A DNA stretch of 64,000 nucleotides. It comes from Bacilli bacterium (GTDB lineage Bacteria; Bacillota_I; Bacilli_A; RF39; UBA660). Below, in pieces: positions 41,178 through 49,256 of the stretch; within the stretch, counting starts at the first letter, position 1, and every line of letters starts with the position of its first letter. Location of the stretch: positions 1 to 64,000 of the forward strand of contig JAFRQS010000032.1 of the NCBI GenBank assembly GCA_017428495.1. Direction: 5' to 3'. The notes under the pieces were generated by a model. It saw nothing but the letters and a program-made list of their open reading frames with translations, was not told where the DNA came from and did not search any database. A program made the position numbers and the translations under genes.

Positions 41178-42037
41178 ATTAATCCATTTAAGAAATATGA
41201 TATTGCTATGCTATGATATTTATTATTGTTTGTAAGAGCTACTAATTCTGATTTAGGTAGTTCTTCTTTTACTTTTATTTCATGTATTCCATCTATGTTT
41301 CTACCAAATTCTCTTATAACCATTCCAATTCCAACTCCTGCTTTAACAAAGTCTATTATGAAAGAATTTGATACTACGCTTAAGAAGTTATTAAGTTTAT
41401 GGTTTTGATAGAATTTATTTATTTCTGTAGTATTAACATTTATTATAAAGTTCTTATCTTTAATATCATGTACACTTATTGTCTTATCTAATTTATCCAT
41501 ATAATCATCACTACAGAATAATCCATATGTTAAATCCTCTATTTTATATCTAGTTATATTTGAATATTTATTAACATAGTTATAACTTGAAATTATTATT
41601 GCTATATCTATTGCGCCTTCTTTTATCTTTGTAATTAAGTTATTGTTTGTGTTATCTTCTACATATACGTGTACATTTGGATGCTCTTTTGTATATTTTT
41701 TTATATACTCAATTAAAAACATTCTAAGTACTGTTATAGATGTACCAATTCTTATATTCATTTTACCATCACTGATTATTTCATCCATAACATTTTTTGT
41801 TTCGTCTAATTGAAGCATAAGTGGTTTTACATATGCATAGAGTCTTTCTCCTTCTGTTGTAAGCTTAATACCACTATGGCTTCTGTTAAATAGGCTACTT
41901 CCAATTTCGTTTTCTAATATTTTTATTGTTTTTGTAATAGCAGGTTGCGAAATTAATAATTTTTCAGCAGCTTCTGTGATGCTTTTACTTTCTGCTACTA
42001 TGCAAAAAGTTTTATAGTATTCAAAACTTATATTCAT
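41168..42037 (-). CDS. LysR-type transcription regulator
   Basis: 289 residues: an N-terminal winged helix-turn-helix (FCIVAESKSITEAAEKL, then SQPAITKTIKILENE) and a periplasmic-binding-like effector domain (about 90-289). LysR regulators usually sense a pathway metabolite and control a divergent operon. Here the divergent operon is the nine-gene cluster starting at 42181, and two palindromes lie in between. ACCACCTC on the forward strand gives a GGTGGT ribosome site at its start. The effector is unknown. Confidence 0.93.
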   Translation of the reverse strand: MNISFEYYKTFCIVAESKSITEAAEKLLISQPAITKTIKILENEIGSSLFNRSHSGIKLTTEGERLYAYVKPLMLQLDETKNVMDEIISDGKMNIRIGTSITVLRMFLIEYIKKYTKEHPNVHVYVEDNTNNNLITKIKEGAIDIAIIISSYNYVNKYSNITRYKIEDLTYGLFCSDDYMDKLDKTISVHDIKDKNFIINVNTTEINKFYQNHKLNNFLSVVSNSFIIDFVKAGVGIGMVIREFGRNIDGIHEIKVKEELPKSELVALTNNNKYHSIAISYFLNGLIKK

Positions 42038-42090
42038 ACTACCACCTCAATTTTTATTATATACATATAATTTTAATTGTCAACAGAAAT

Positions 42091-42105
42091 ATAACTAAAA
42101 GTTAT
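42091..42105. promoter_or_regulatory. Candidate LysR box 1: ATAACT-AAA-AGTTAT
   Basis: A 15-bp palindrome containing T-N11-A (42092-42104), the classic LysR recognition pattern, placed in the divergent promoter region. Confidence 0.5.
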
Positions 42106-42107
42106 GG

Positions 42108-42126
42108 ATACATAAAAAATATGTAT
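42108..42126. promoter_or_regulatory. Candidate LysR box 2: ATACATA-AAAAA-TATGTAT
   Basis: A perfect seven-base inverted repeat with a five-base spacer, three bases beyond box 1. Together they could be the recognition and activation half-sites. Confidence 0.4.
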
Positions 42127-42172
42127 TTTTAATTTCAAAAATCATCAGGTATTATGTAAGTAGAGAGGTGAT

Positions 42173-42184
42173 ATGCGCGTATGA
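42173..42184 (+). CDS. Three-codon mini-ORF overlapping the PHP gene start
   Basis: ATG CGC GTA TGA follows AGAGGTG (42164-42170) at the ideal distance, and its TGA overlaps the ATG of the PHP gene as ATGA. The site is better spaced for the mini-ORF than for the gene, so ribosomes may reach the gene by termination-reinitiation. Confidence 0.3.
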   Translation: MRV

Positions 42185-43005
42185 TAGACTTACATATTCA
42201 TTCAAAATTTTCAGATGGTGATAAAACAATTCCAGAGCTTATAGATATGCTTAAAAGAAAAAAAGTTGAATTATTCTCCATAACTGATCATGATAGTGTT
42301 GATAGCTTGAAAGTGCTCGAAAATATTCCAAACATTACTTATATACCAGGAGTAGAGATGAGTGCTGTAAGCGATGGTGTTAAGATGCATATCCTCGGAT
42401 ATGGTATAGATGATAATTCAAAGTTAAAATCTACATGTGAAATTATAAAGAAAACCAGAAAAGAACTTGTACTTGAAATATTAGAAGATTTAATAAAAAG
42501 GGGTTATAAATTTAGTGAAGAAGATCTAAGTTATTTCTATAATAGTGAAAGTTCTTGTATTGGAAAAGTAGAAATATCAAAGTTTTTAGTAAAAAATGGT
42601 TATGCTCTTAGTGTCAAAGATGCATTTTATGAAATATTAGGTAGATATAAAATAGGACCTAGGATAAGGAAAAATGCTGAACAAATAATTGATGAGATAC
42701 ATGAAAAAGATGGTTTAGCAATACTTGCGCATCCTTTTGAAATAGTAAGAAAGCAAGGTGTAGAAATAGCACCAGTAATTGATGAACTTGAATATTATGG
42801 CTTAGATGGTGTAGAGGTTTTTACTACTAAACATAATAAAGAAGAAGAAAAGTATATGTATGATTTGTGTAGAAATAGGGGATTATTGATAAGTGGTGGT
42901 AGTGATTATCATGGACCACTTACTAAGCCTAACATACAAATTTGTGATAGTGTGAAAGGGGATGAAATTAGTGAAAAGATTAAGAAAAAAAGAATTAAAC
43001 ATTAA
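42181..43005 (+). CDS. PHP-domain phosphoesterase (TrpH-like)
   Basis: A metal-dependent phosphoesterase of 274 residues. Motifs of the PHP fold are intact: DLHIHSKFSDGD (metal His pair), ITDHDS, PGVEMSA, LAHPFE and SGGSDYHG. An insert of about 90 residues in the middle matches TrpH/RNase AM-type proteins, which hydrolyse 3',5'-nucleoside bisphosphates; another phosphorylated small molecule is possible given the neighbours. It opens the nine-gene cluster, divergent from the LysR gene, and overlaps the HprK-like gene by about 40 bases. Confidence 0.9.
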   Translation: MIDLHIHSKFSDGDKTIPELIDMLKRKKVELFSITDHDSVDSLKVLENIPNITYIPGVEMSAVSDGVKMHILGYGIDDNSKLKSTCEIIKKTRKELVLEILEDLIKRGYKFSEEDLSYFYNSESSCIGKVEISKFLVKNGYALSVKDAFYEILGRYKIGPRIRKNAEQIIDEIHEKDGLAILAHPFEIVRKQGVEIAPVIDELEYYGLDGVEVFTTKHNKEEEKYMYDLCRNRGLLISGGSDYHGPLTKPNIQICDSVKGDEISEKIKKKRIKH

Positions 43006-44008
43006 TGGAGTTCTCTTTAATATATATACAGAGGATGTTGAGGAAGTAGAGAAATATTTTAGTAATTTTATAATTACATGTAATGAAAAGGTAACTGCTA
43101 CTTATAATATTTATTTTGATAGTGATAAAGATATATTATTATCTTTGATAAGTAATTTTGATAAATCTAAGTCAGTAGTATTGCCTACGTTTAAAAATCA
43201 AATTCATTATAAAAATGGTAATAAGTTTTTAATAGATACAGAAGAATATATGTGTATTAAAACTAATGATAAGAATTATAAAATATTTGGTACAGTAAAA
43301 GGTTTAAGTTGGGTTGTAAGAGAATTATTAATAAGAGAAATGGAAGATAAAGGATACTTTTATATGCATGGTACAGGTATTGAAGTGTTTGATAAAGGAA
43401 TATTGCTATTAGGTAATTCTGGTAGTGGTAAAACAACTTTTATGACCAAGTTAAGTGAATTAGATACTAAAGAAAAATTTATATCTAATGATAGGGTATT
43501 TGTAAAAAATAGAATGATGCATTATTATCCACTTCCAATTATATATGCAATGGGAACTGCGAGAGCAAATAGAAATTTAGATGAATATTTTAGAAGAACT
43601 CAAGCATTAGAAAAAAGAAGGGGAAAAGATTATACTACTTGTGGAGATGGTGCTAAGTGTGATGTGCCATTAAAAGATATTCCAAGAATATTTCCAAATA
43701 TAGAAAATGTGGATAAGAGTAAAATTGATTTGATTGTATTCCCTAGAATAACTGATAGAGAAAGGTTTGAATACTTAAGTAGTGAGGATGCAATAAGAAG
43801 ATTAAGTGAAACTAATTTTACTCCAAATGATAGTGAAAATGAAAGAAAAGAATGGTTAAGATATAGAACAGTACCTATAGAAGAAATAGAAAGAAAGAAA
43901 AAAGAATTTCATCAAGAATTGATAAGTCATATTCCAATTATAGAAGTTGAATATACTAGGGATACTAGTAGTTCATATTTAGAAAAGGTATTAAAGAAGA
44001 CTTTATGA
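42962..44008 (+). CDS. HprK-like kinase 1
   Basis: 348 residues. A P-loop GNSGSGKTTF near residue 158 followed by ISNDRVFV (the Asp of the kinase) and a C-terminal helical part fit the HPr kinase/PEPCK-like catalytic domain. The protein lacks the N-terminal domain and the second signature of true bifunctional HPr kinase/phosphorylase, and carries instead a 140-residue domain of unknown fold. HprK-like proteins in biosynthetic clusters phosphorylate Ser of peptides or small molecules. An inserted stretch DYTTCGDGAKCDVP has two Cys. GTG at 42971, with AAAGGGG at good spacing, may be the true start. Confidence 0.75.
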   Translation: MKLVKRLRKKELNINGVLFNIYTEDVEEVEKYFSNFIITCNEKVTATYNIYFDSDKDILLSLISNFDKSKSVVLPTFKNQIHYKNGNKFLIDTEEYMCIKTNDKNYKIFGTVKGLSWVVRELLIREMEDKGYFYMHGTGIEVFDKGILLLGNSGSGKTTFMTKLSELDTKEKFISNDRVFVKNRMMHYYPLPIIYAMGTARANRNLDEYFRRTQALEKRRGKDYTTCGDGAKCDVPLKDIPRIFPNIENVDKSKIDLIVFPRITDRERFEYLSSEDAIRRLSETNFTPNDSENERKEWLRYRTVPIEEIERKKKEFHQELISHIPIIEVEYTRDTSSSYLEKVLKKTL

Positions 44009-44715
44009 TAAGTGTCATTACAGATGAAGTATCAAGTGATATTGATTCTTTAATAAAAATATTAAAAGATACAAAATTGGAATATGTAGAATTAAGAAAA
44101 ATAAATGATAAATACTTGTTTGAAATAGATGCTGGTGAATTAAAACTAATAAGTAAGAAATTTGAATTGAATAATTATAAAATTTCATTAATAGATAGTC
44201 CTATTGGTAAACATAAATATAGTTATGATAAAGAAGATAAATTAATTATTAAATATATAAATATTTGTAAGATATTTAAATGTAAATATTTGAGAATATT
44301 TACAGATGTTTGTGATTTAAAAAAATATAATGATATAGCAAAAGAAAACAATATAATTTTATTAATTGAGAATGAAAAGGGTACAAAAGGTGAAAGTTAT
44401 ATATATTTAAAAGAATTAATGAATAAAAAGTATAGCAATATAAAATTATTATATGATGCTGAAAATTATTATAGTTTAAATTTAGATTATATAGAAGCTT
44501 TGAGAGTGTTAAAAAATGATATAGTTTATATTCATTTAAGAGATGTTAAAGATAGTAAATTTGTTTATTTATATGATGGTGATATAGATATAGACAAGAT
44601 ATTAAGTATGATTGATAAAGATACAATAGTATCTTTAGAAACACATTTACCAATGTGTAGTGATTTAGAAAAAGAAGTTTTATTTAAAGAGAGTATGAGG
44701 AGGATTTATGAATAA
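44005..44715 (+). CDS. TIM-barrel sugar isomerase/epimerase-like protein
   Basis: 236 residues of the xylose-isomerase-like (AP endonuclease 2) TIM barrel. The metal-site pattern is visible as LLIENEKGT (Glu), LLYDAENYY (Asp), VYIHLRDVKDSK (His, Asp) and a final SLETHLP (Glu, His). Family members isomerise or epimerise sugars, inosose or keto acids. The N-terminal half is shorter than usual. It overlaps both neighbours by four and eight bases. Confidence 0.8.
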   Translation: MISVITDEVSSDIDSLIKILKDTKLEYVELRKINDKYLFEIDAGELKLISKKFELNNYKISLIDSPIGKHKYSYDKEDKLIIKYINICKIFKCKYLRIFTDVCDLKKYNDIAKENNIILLIENEKGTKGESYIYLKELMNKKYSNIKLLYDAENYYSLNLDYIEALRVLKNDIVYIHLRDVKDSKFVYLYDGDIDIDKILSMIDKDTIVSLETHLPMCSDLEKEVLFKESMRRIYE

Positions 44716-46123
44716 GAATTTTTATGGAAATATAGATGATTTAAAAAAGAAATTAGATGGTTTAAAAGTTAGTTATAAGATTAAAGGGGATAAAATAATA
44801 ATAGGTGATGGATATATTAAATTTAAAGAAAAAGAGTTACCTATAAGAAGTTTTTCTGTTACTAGATTTGCAGATCCAGGATTAGAACTTATGGCTGTAG
44901 ATGTGGATTATGATTTAGTAAATAAAATATGTTTAGCATATTCAGATTCTGAAATAGAATCTATTGTAAGAGATATGCCTGTAATAGATTGGTATAGTTC
45001 AAATCATAAGAATACATTAAATAATGTTGCTATTATTTGGAGAGATCACTTTCTTGAAGAAAATGTAGGTTTATTAAATGGTTTTGTAAATATGGGTGTT
45101 AGACCTGAAAATATACTTGCTATCGATAAAGGAGATAGTACAAAGCATAGATTTGAAATAACAGAAACTTTTAAGAAGATGGGATTTAATGTAAGTGTAC
45201 TTGATAATACAGATGTAGATAATGAAAAGTTAATGAAAATTGGTGAAGAATTAATATTTGATTTTATTAATAAAAGAAAAGATTTAAAAGTAGTTGTATT
45301 AGATGATGGTGCTATAGTAACTAAGATATTAGATAAAATACATTTTGATAATGTAGTAGGTGTAGTAGAGCTTACTGAAATGGGATTAAGAAGAATAAGA
45401 CCAAATGAAGATAAATTATTATATCCAGTACTTAATGTTGCAAAGACTAAATTAAAAAGGCATATTACTTATACCGAAATATCTAGCAGTATATTTACAA
45501 GAATAATAGAATTATTGGCAGGAGAAAAATTAGTAGGTAGAAGTGTAGTAATGTGTGGTTATGGGGACTTAGGCGAAATACTTGCAGATAGATTAAGAAG
45601 TTATGGAGTTAGAGTAACAGTAGTAGATGTAGATGTACTAAGACTTATAATTGCAGCTGAAAGGGGCTTTACAACTTATAAAAACTGTTATGATGCAGTT
45701 AAAAATGAAAAACCATTTATGATAGTTGGTGCATCTGGCTATAAGAGTATTAGTGAAGATGTTATTAAAATGCTTCCTGATTATGGATATGTAACAAGTG
45801 GTGCTACTGCTGATCTTCATGCATTTAGAGATTTTGAAGCACGTGGTGAAGTATTTAAGAAAATAGATAAGTATGGAACTCAATATTATGTGTTTGATAA
45901 ACATGTAGATGTATTAGGAAATGGTAGAAGTGTTAATTTATTTGATTCTGAAGCAATTCCTAATAAGAGCAATGATGTATTTAAAGCTGCTCAACTTCTT
46001 ACAGTTTATAATATGATTAATAAAGAAACTCTAGAAAATAAATTGGAAGTAAATATAGTAGATGAATGGATTAGTGAATCAGGCATATTAGATAAATACT
46101 ATAGTTTATATATGGAGAAATAA
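44708..46123 (+). CDS. S-adenosylhomocysteine-hydrolase-like NAD-binding protein
   Basis: 471 residues. The central Rossmann fold VVMCGYGDLGEILADRL near residues 278-294 and the following VTVVDVDVLRLIIAAERGF are arranged as in SAH hydrolase, and GNGRSVNLFDSEAIPN near residue 405 matches that enzyme's closing GRLVNLG block. The N-terminal half includes an AIIWRDHFLEENVGLLNGF stretch like its substrate domain, but the usual catalytic residues are not obvious. It may oxidise and eliminate at a ribose-like or sugar hydroxyl on another substrate. AGGAGG precedes the start. Confidence 0.65.
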   Translation: MNKNFYGNIDDLKKKLDGLKVSYKIKGDKIIIGDGYIKFKEKELPIRSFSVTRFADPGLELMAVDVDYDLVNKICLAYSDSEIESIVRDMPVIDWYSSNHKNTLNNVAIIWRDHFLEENVGLLNGFVNMGVRPENILAIDKGDSTKHRFEITETFKKMGFNVSVLDNTDVDNEKLMKIGEELIFDFINKRKDLKVVVLDDGAIVTKILDKIHFDNVVGVVELTEMGLRRIRPNEDKLLYPVLNVAKTKLKRHITYTEISSSIFTRIIELLAGEKLVGRSVVMCGYGDLGEILADRLRSYGVRVTVVDVDVLRLIIAAERGFTTYKNCYDAVKNEKPFMIVGASGYKSISEDVIKMLPDYGYVTSGATADLHAFRDFEARGEVFKKIDKYGTQYYVFDKHVDVLGNGRSVNLFDSEAIPNKSNDVFKAAQLLTVYNMINKETLENKLEVNIVDEWISESGILDKYYSLYMEK

Positions 46124-47571
46124 TGAAAGATTTTCATATTCATCTTAAAAAAGGTGTAACTGATTATGATGTGATGAAACAGTATATAGATAGGTGCATA
46201 GAACTTGGAATAGATGAAGTAATATTCCTAGATCATGGTAACAGAACATCACCAAATCATAAGCCAGTATTAAATAACAAAAAAATAATAAAAGAGTTTC
46301 TAAAGTTAATAGATAGAGCAAGAAGTGAATATAAAAATATAACTATACATAGTGGTATAGAAACAGATTACTTTCCAGATAAAGAAAAACAAGATAATGA
46401 AATAGAACTTATGAATAGTGGATTTGATTATGTGGTATCTAGTGTACATGGAGTTAAATATCTTAATTTAGATGATACAGGATACTATAAAGCAATGTTA
46501 GATACAGTAAAAAAATATCCACTTAATATACTTGCTCATTTAAAATTATATGATGATTATAAAGAACATGATAAAATTATTAATCAAATATTAAAAGAGT
46601 GTAAAAAGAAAAATGTAATGATGGAAATAAATACTAGTGATAGAAGTATTTGGAATATAGAACAATTAAATTATATGTTAGATTTATTTAAAAAATATGA
46701 TATTAAATACACAATAGGAAGTGATGCACATAAAGTAGGAGAACTAGGTGTAAACTATGATTTAATGTATTCATATTTAGATAATAAAATAAATAAAGAA
46801 GATAGAGAAATAGAGTATAACATAGTGAGTAGAGGAACGGAAAAAAGTGGTTCAAAAGGATATATGGCTATTACTAAGAAAATAAATAATTCAAGATATT
46901 TAATTGTTCAAGGCCATGAAAATAAAAATATAACTTGCTTTAAAGATAGTTTAAAATGTTATGACAATGATATAGAAACAATTGCATTTTCAAGATTTGA
47001 GATGATTGGTGCTTTATCATTAAATAGAATTAATTTTAAAGACGATATATTATTATGTGGATTAGGGAATATAGGAATAGGTGTATTAGTATATTTATTA
47101 GATAATAATTATAAAAATATTGATATATATACAAAGGATATTAAGCCCTATATAAAAAGCATGATAAGAAAGTTGAATAAAAGATATGATTCTAATATTA
47201 AATTAGTAGATGAAATAGAAGAACATGAAACTTATATTGATACTACTGGAGTAAGTTCTGTAATAGAAATGATTTTTAAAGATATCAAGACATTTAAAAC
47301 AATATTTTTAATTGGAACTCCTAGAGAAAGTAAGTATTTTATAGATCCATTATTAATTCATAGGAATAATTTAATGGTAATTGGTGGACATGAATTAAGA
47401 GGAGTAGAAAAGACTGATAGAGTTGAATTATTTGAAAAGTTATTAAAAGTTAATAGTAGTAATGAATTAATAAAACAAATTGTTCACATCAATAGATATA
47501 AAAAGGATATATTTGAAAATATATTGAAAGAAAAAAATCATTTTATAGAGGTGGTAAAATATGACGATTAA
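46123..47571 (+). CDS. PHP phosphoesterase fused to an MDR-type dehydrogenase domain
   Basis: 482 residues. The N-terminal part (1-230) is a histidinol-phosphatase-type PHP domain: MKDFHIHLKKG, FLDHGNR, HSGIETDYF, SSVHGV, ILAHLKLY and GSDAHK. The C-terminal part (about 240-482) resembles the cofactor-binding half of medium-chain dehydrogenases: LLCGLGNIGIGVL, YIDTTGVSS and TIFLIGTPRESK. The catalytic zinc half of an MDR enzyme is not clear. One chain would remove phosphate and oxidise or reduce the same intermediate. I know of no described PHP-MDR enzyme. Confidence 0.75.
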   Translation: MKDFHIHLKKGVTDYDVMKQYIDRCIELGIDEVIFLDHGNRTSPNHKPVLNNKKIIKEFLKLIDRARSEYKNITIHSGIETDYFPDKEKQDNEIELMNSGFDYVVSSVHGVKYLNLDDTGYYKAMLDTVKKYPLNILAHLKLYDDYKEHDKIINQILKECKKKNVMMEINTSDRSIWNIEQLNYMLDLFKKYDIKYTIGSDAHKVGELGVNYDLMYSYLDNKINKEDREIEYNIVSRGTEKSGSKGYMAITKKINNSRYLIVQGHENKNITCFKDSLKCYDNDIETIAFSRFEMIGALSLNRINFKDDILLCGLGNIGIGVLVYLLDNNYKNIDIYTKDIKPYIKSMIRKLNKRYDSNIKLVDEIEEHETYIDTTGVSSVIEMIFKDIKTFKTIFLIGTPRESKYFIDPLLIHRNNLMVIGGHELRGVEKTDRVELFEKLLKVNSSNELIKQIVHINRYKKDIFENILKEKNHFIEVVKYDD

Positions 47572-48316
47572 TATTAAAAATATTTTAATCAATGTAGATA
47601 GCACTTTCGATATAGTCTTTAATAGATTAAAACAATTTGAAATAAGTGATGTTAGTACTGATAATAAGATAATAATTAATGATAATTTGATAGATATATC
47701 TGTGTTAGATTATAAATTAAAGATAAAAGAAAAAATAAATACAACAGATATATATCCAATACTTAATAATTTAATAGCGTATCTTATAAATGATGAAAAT
47801 AATCTATATATTCATTCGGTAGTTATTAGCAAAAATAATAAAGGAATTTTAGTGTTGGGAGATTTTAAAGTTGGTAAAAGTGCACTTGCTATAGAAGCAC
47901 AGAATTATGGATATGAAGTTAATTCTGCAGATCAGACATGGATTAAAACTAATGAGATGGTTCTTGGAAGTTCATTTAATAAGGATAAAAATGGGATATC
48001 ATTTCTAGATAAAAAAAATGTAAATAAAAAGGTAAAATTAGAAAGAATAATTATATTAAAGGGGATATCAACAAATGGAGAATTAAGTATCCAAAAGATA
48101 GAAAATAGAGATTATTATGTTAAGAATATATTTAGATATTCTAATTGGCATTATGATATGCCACTACTTACAAAATATATTAAGCTAAAAGATACAGGGG
48201 AAAAAATATTAAAATTTATAAATAAATTAAATATTGAAGCTTATTTCATTTGTGGTGATGAAAGAAAAATTATGGAGGCTATTTGTGATAGAAAAGAAGG
48301 TATTAAACAAGACTAA
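47561..48316 (+). CDS. HprK-like kinase 2
   Basis: 251 residues, shorter than kinase 1. P-loop GDFKVGKSALA near residues 101-111, then VNSADQTWI where kinase 1 has ISNDRVFV; both have NxxD at the position of the kinase Asp. HSVVISKNNKGILVLG before the loop mirrors kinase 1 (HGTGIEVFDKGILLLG). The two are distant paralogues with different substrates likely. GAGGTGG precedes the start, and the gene overlaps its neighbour on both sides. Confidence 0.65.
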   Translation: MTINIKNILINVDSTFDIVFNRLKQFEISDVSTDNKIIINDNLIDISVLDYKLKIKEKINTTDIYPILNNLIAYLINDENNLYIHSVVISKNNKGILVLGDFKVGKSALAIEAQNYGYEVNSADQTWIKTNEMVLGSSFNKDKNGISFLDKKNVNKKVKLERIIILKGISTNGELSIQKIENRDYYVKNIFRYSNWHYDMPLLTKYIKLKDTGEKILKFINKLNIEAYFICGDERKIMEAICDRKEGIKQD

Positions 48317-49256
48317 AATTAAAAAGATATTTAAAGATTATTATAATATTAAAGTAAATGATATTCAGTTAGTAAGTGGTGGTTCTGCAGAGATATATAA
48401 AGTAGATAATTATATATTAAAGTTATATCAAAAAAAGTATAATGAAGAGCAAATATCAAAAGAAGTAAATGTAATTAATTATTTAAAAAATAGAGAATTC
48501 AAAGTCCCTAATTATTTAAAAACTATTGATGATAAATATTTAGTAAAAGTAGATGATAGATATTTAATTGTACAAGAATTTATAAATGGAATTACCAAGG
48601 ATAAATTTATGGCTACTAAAAAAGAAATAAAAGAATGTGGATATCTTCATGGACTTTTAGTGAAGAATTTAATGGATTATAAAGTAGATGATAAAGAAGA
48701 TGGGAATTGGTATGATTTTAATAGTAATATAGAAAAATTAAATGAAATAATTAAATTAGGTAATAATAAATTAATTGTCTCAGATTTAAGTAAAAAGATT
48801 GAAATGATGAATAGTTTTGAAGATGATTTAAAAGATATAGATAAAATATCATACTATACATCACATGGTGATTTTAGTTATTTACAATTTATATATGATA
48901 AAGGCAAAGTAAATGCAATTATAGATTTTATAAGAGTAAAGAGATTACCAATTGTATGGGAAATAATTAGAAGTTATAGTTATATGGATAAAAAATGTAA
49001 AGATGCAAAAATAGATATTGATAATTTAATTTTATATGTTAAAGAATTTATGAAGAATGTAAAATTAACTAAATATGATTTAAAATATATGCCATATGTT
49101 TATATGTGTCAATTATTTAGAAGTACATATGGATACAAAGAATATTATAAAAAAGATAACAATAATATTTTAGAATTTGCGCACTTTAGGACTCAGTTAT
49201 GTGAATACTTATTTAAGAATAGTAAAGAAATATCAAGGAGGTTAGAAGAATTATGA
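48285..49256 (+). CDS. CotS/APH-type kinase, paralogue of the kinase at 37787
   Basis: 323 residues. N-lobe GGSAEIYKVDNYILKLY with ATP Lys, catalytic loop SHGDFSYLQFIYD, metal site AIIDFIRVKR (the usual Asp is followed by Phe), then WEIIRSYSYMDKKCKD and YMPYVYMCQLFRSTYGY, both shared with the first kinase. It probably phosphorylates a hydroxyl of a small molecule. The start is GTG at 48285, seven bases after TGGAGG; an upstream in-frame ATG (48234) lies deep in the previous gene without a site. It overlaps the HprK-like gene by 32 bases. Confidence 0.87.
   Translation: MIEKKVLNKTKIKKIFKDYYNIKVNDIQLVSGGSAEIYKVDNYILKLYQKKYNEEQISKEVNVINYLKNREFKVPNYLKTIDDKYLVKVDDRYLIVQEFINGITKDKFMATKKEIKECGYLHGLLVKNLMDYKVDDKEDGNWYDFNSNIEKLNEIIKLGNNKLIVSDLSKKIEMMNSFEDDLKDIDKISYYTSHGDFSYLQFIYDKGKVNAIIDFIRVKRLPIVWEIIRSYSYMDKKCKDAKIDIDNLILYVKEFMKNVKLTKYDLKYMPYVYMCQLFRSTYGYKEYYKKDNNNILEFAHFRTQLCEYLFKNSKEISRRLEEL

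Noticed and set aside
42962-44008. True HPr kinase/phosphorylase (hprK)
   Set aside because: The N-terminal domain and the second family signature are absent, and the gene lies in a metabolic cluster rather than with lgt or ptsH-type neighbours.
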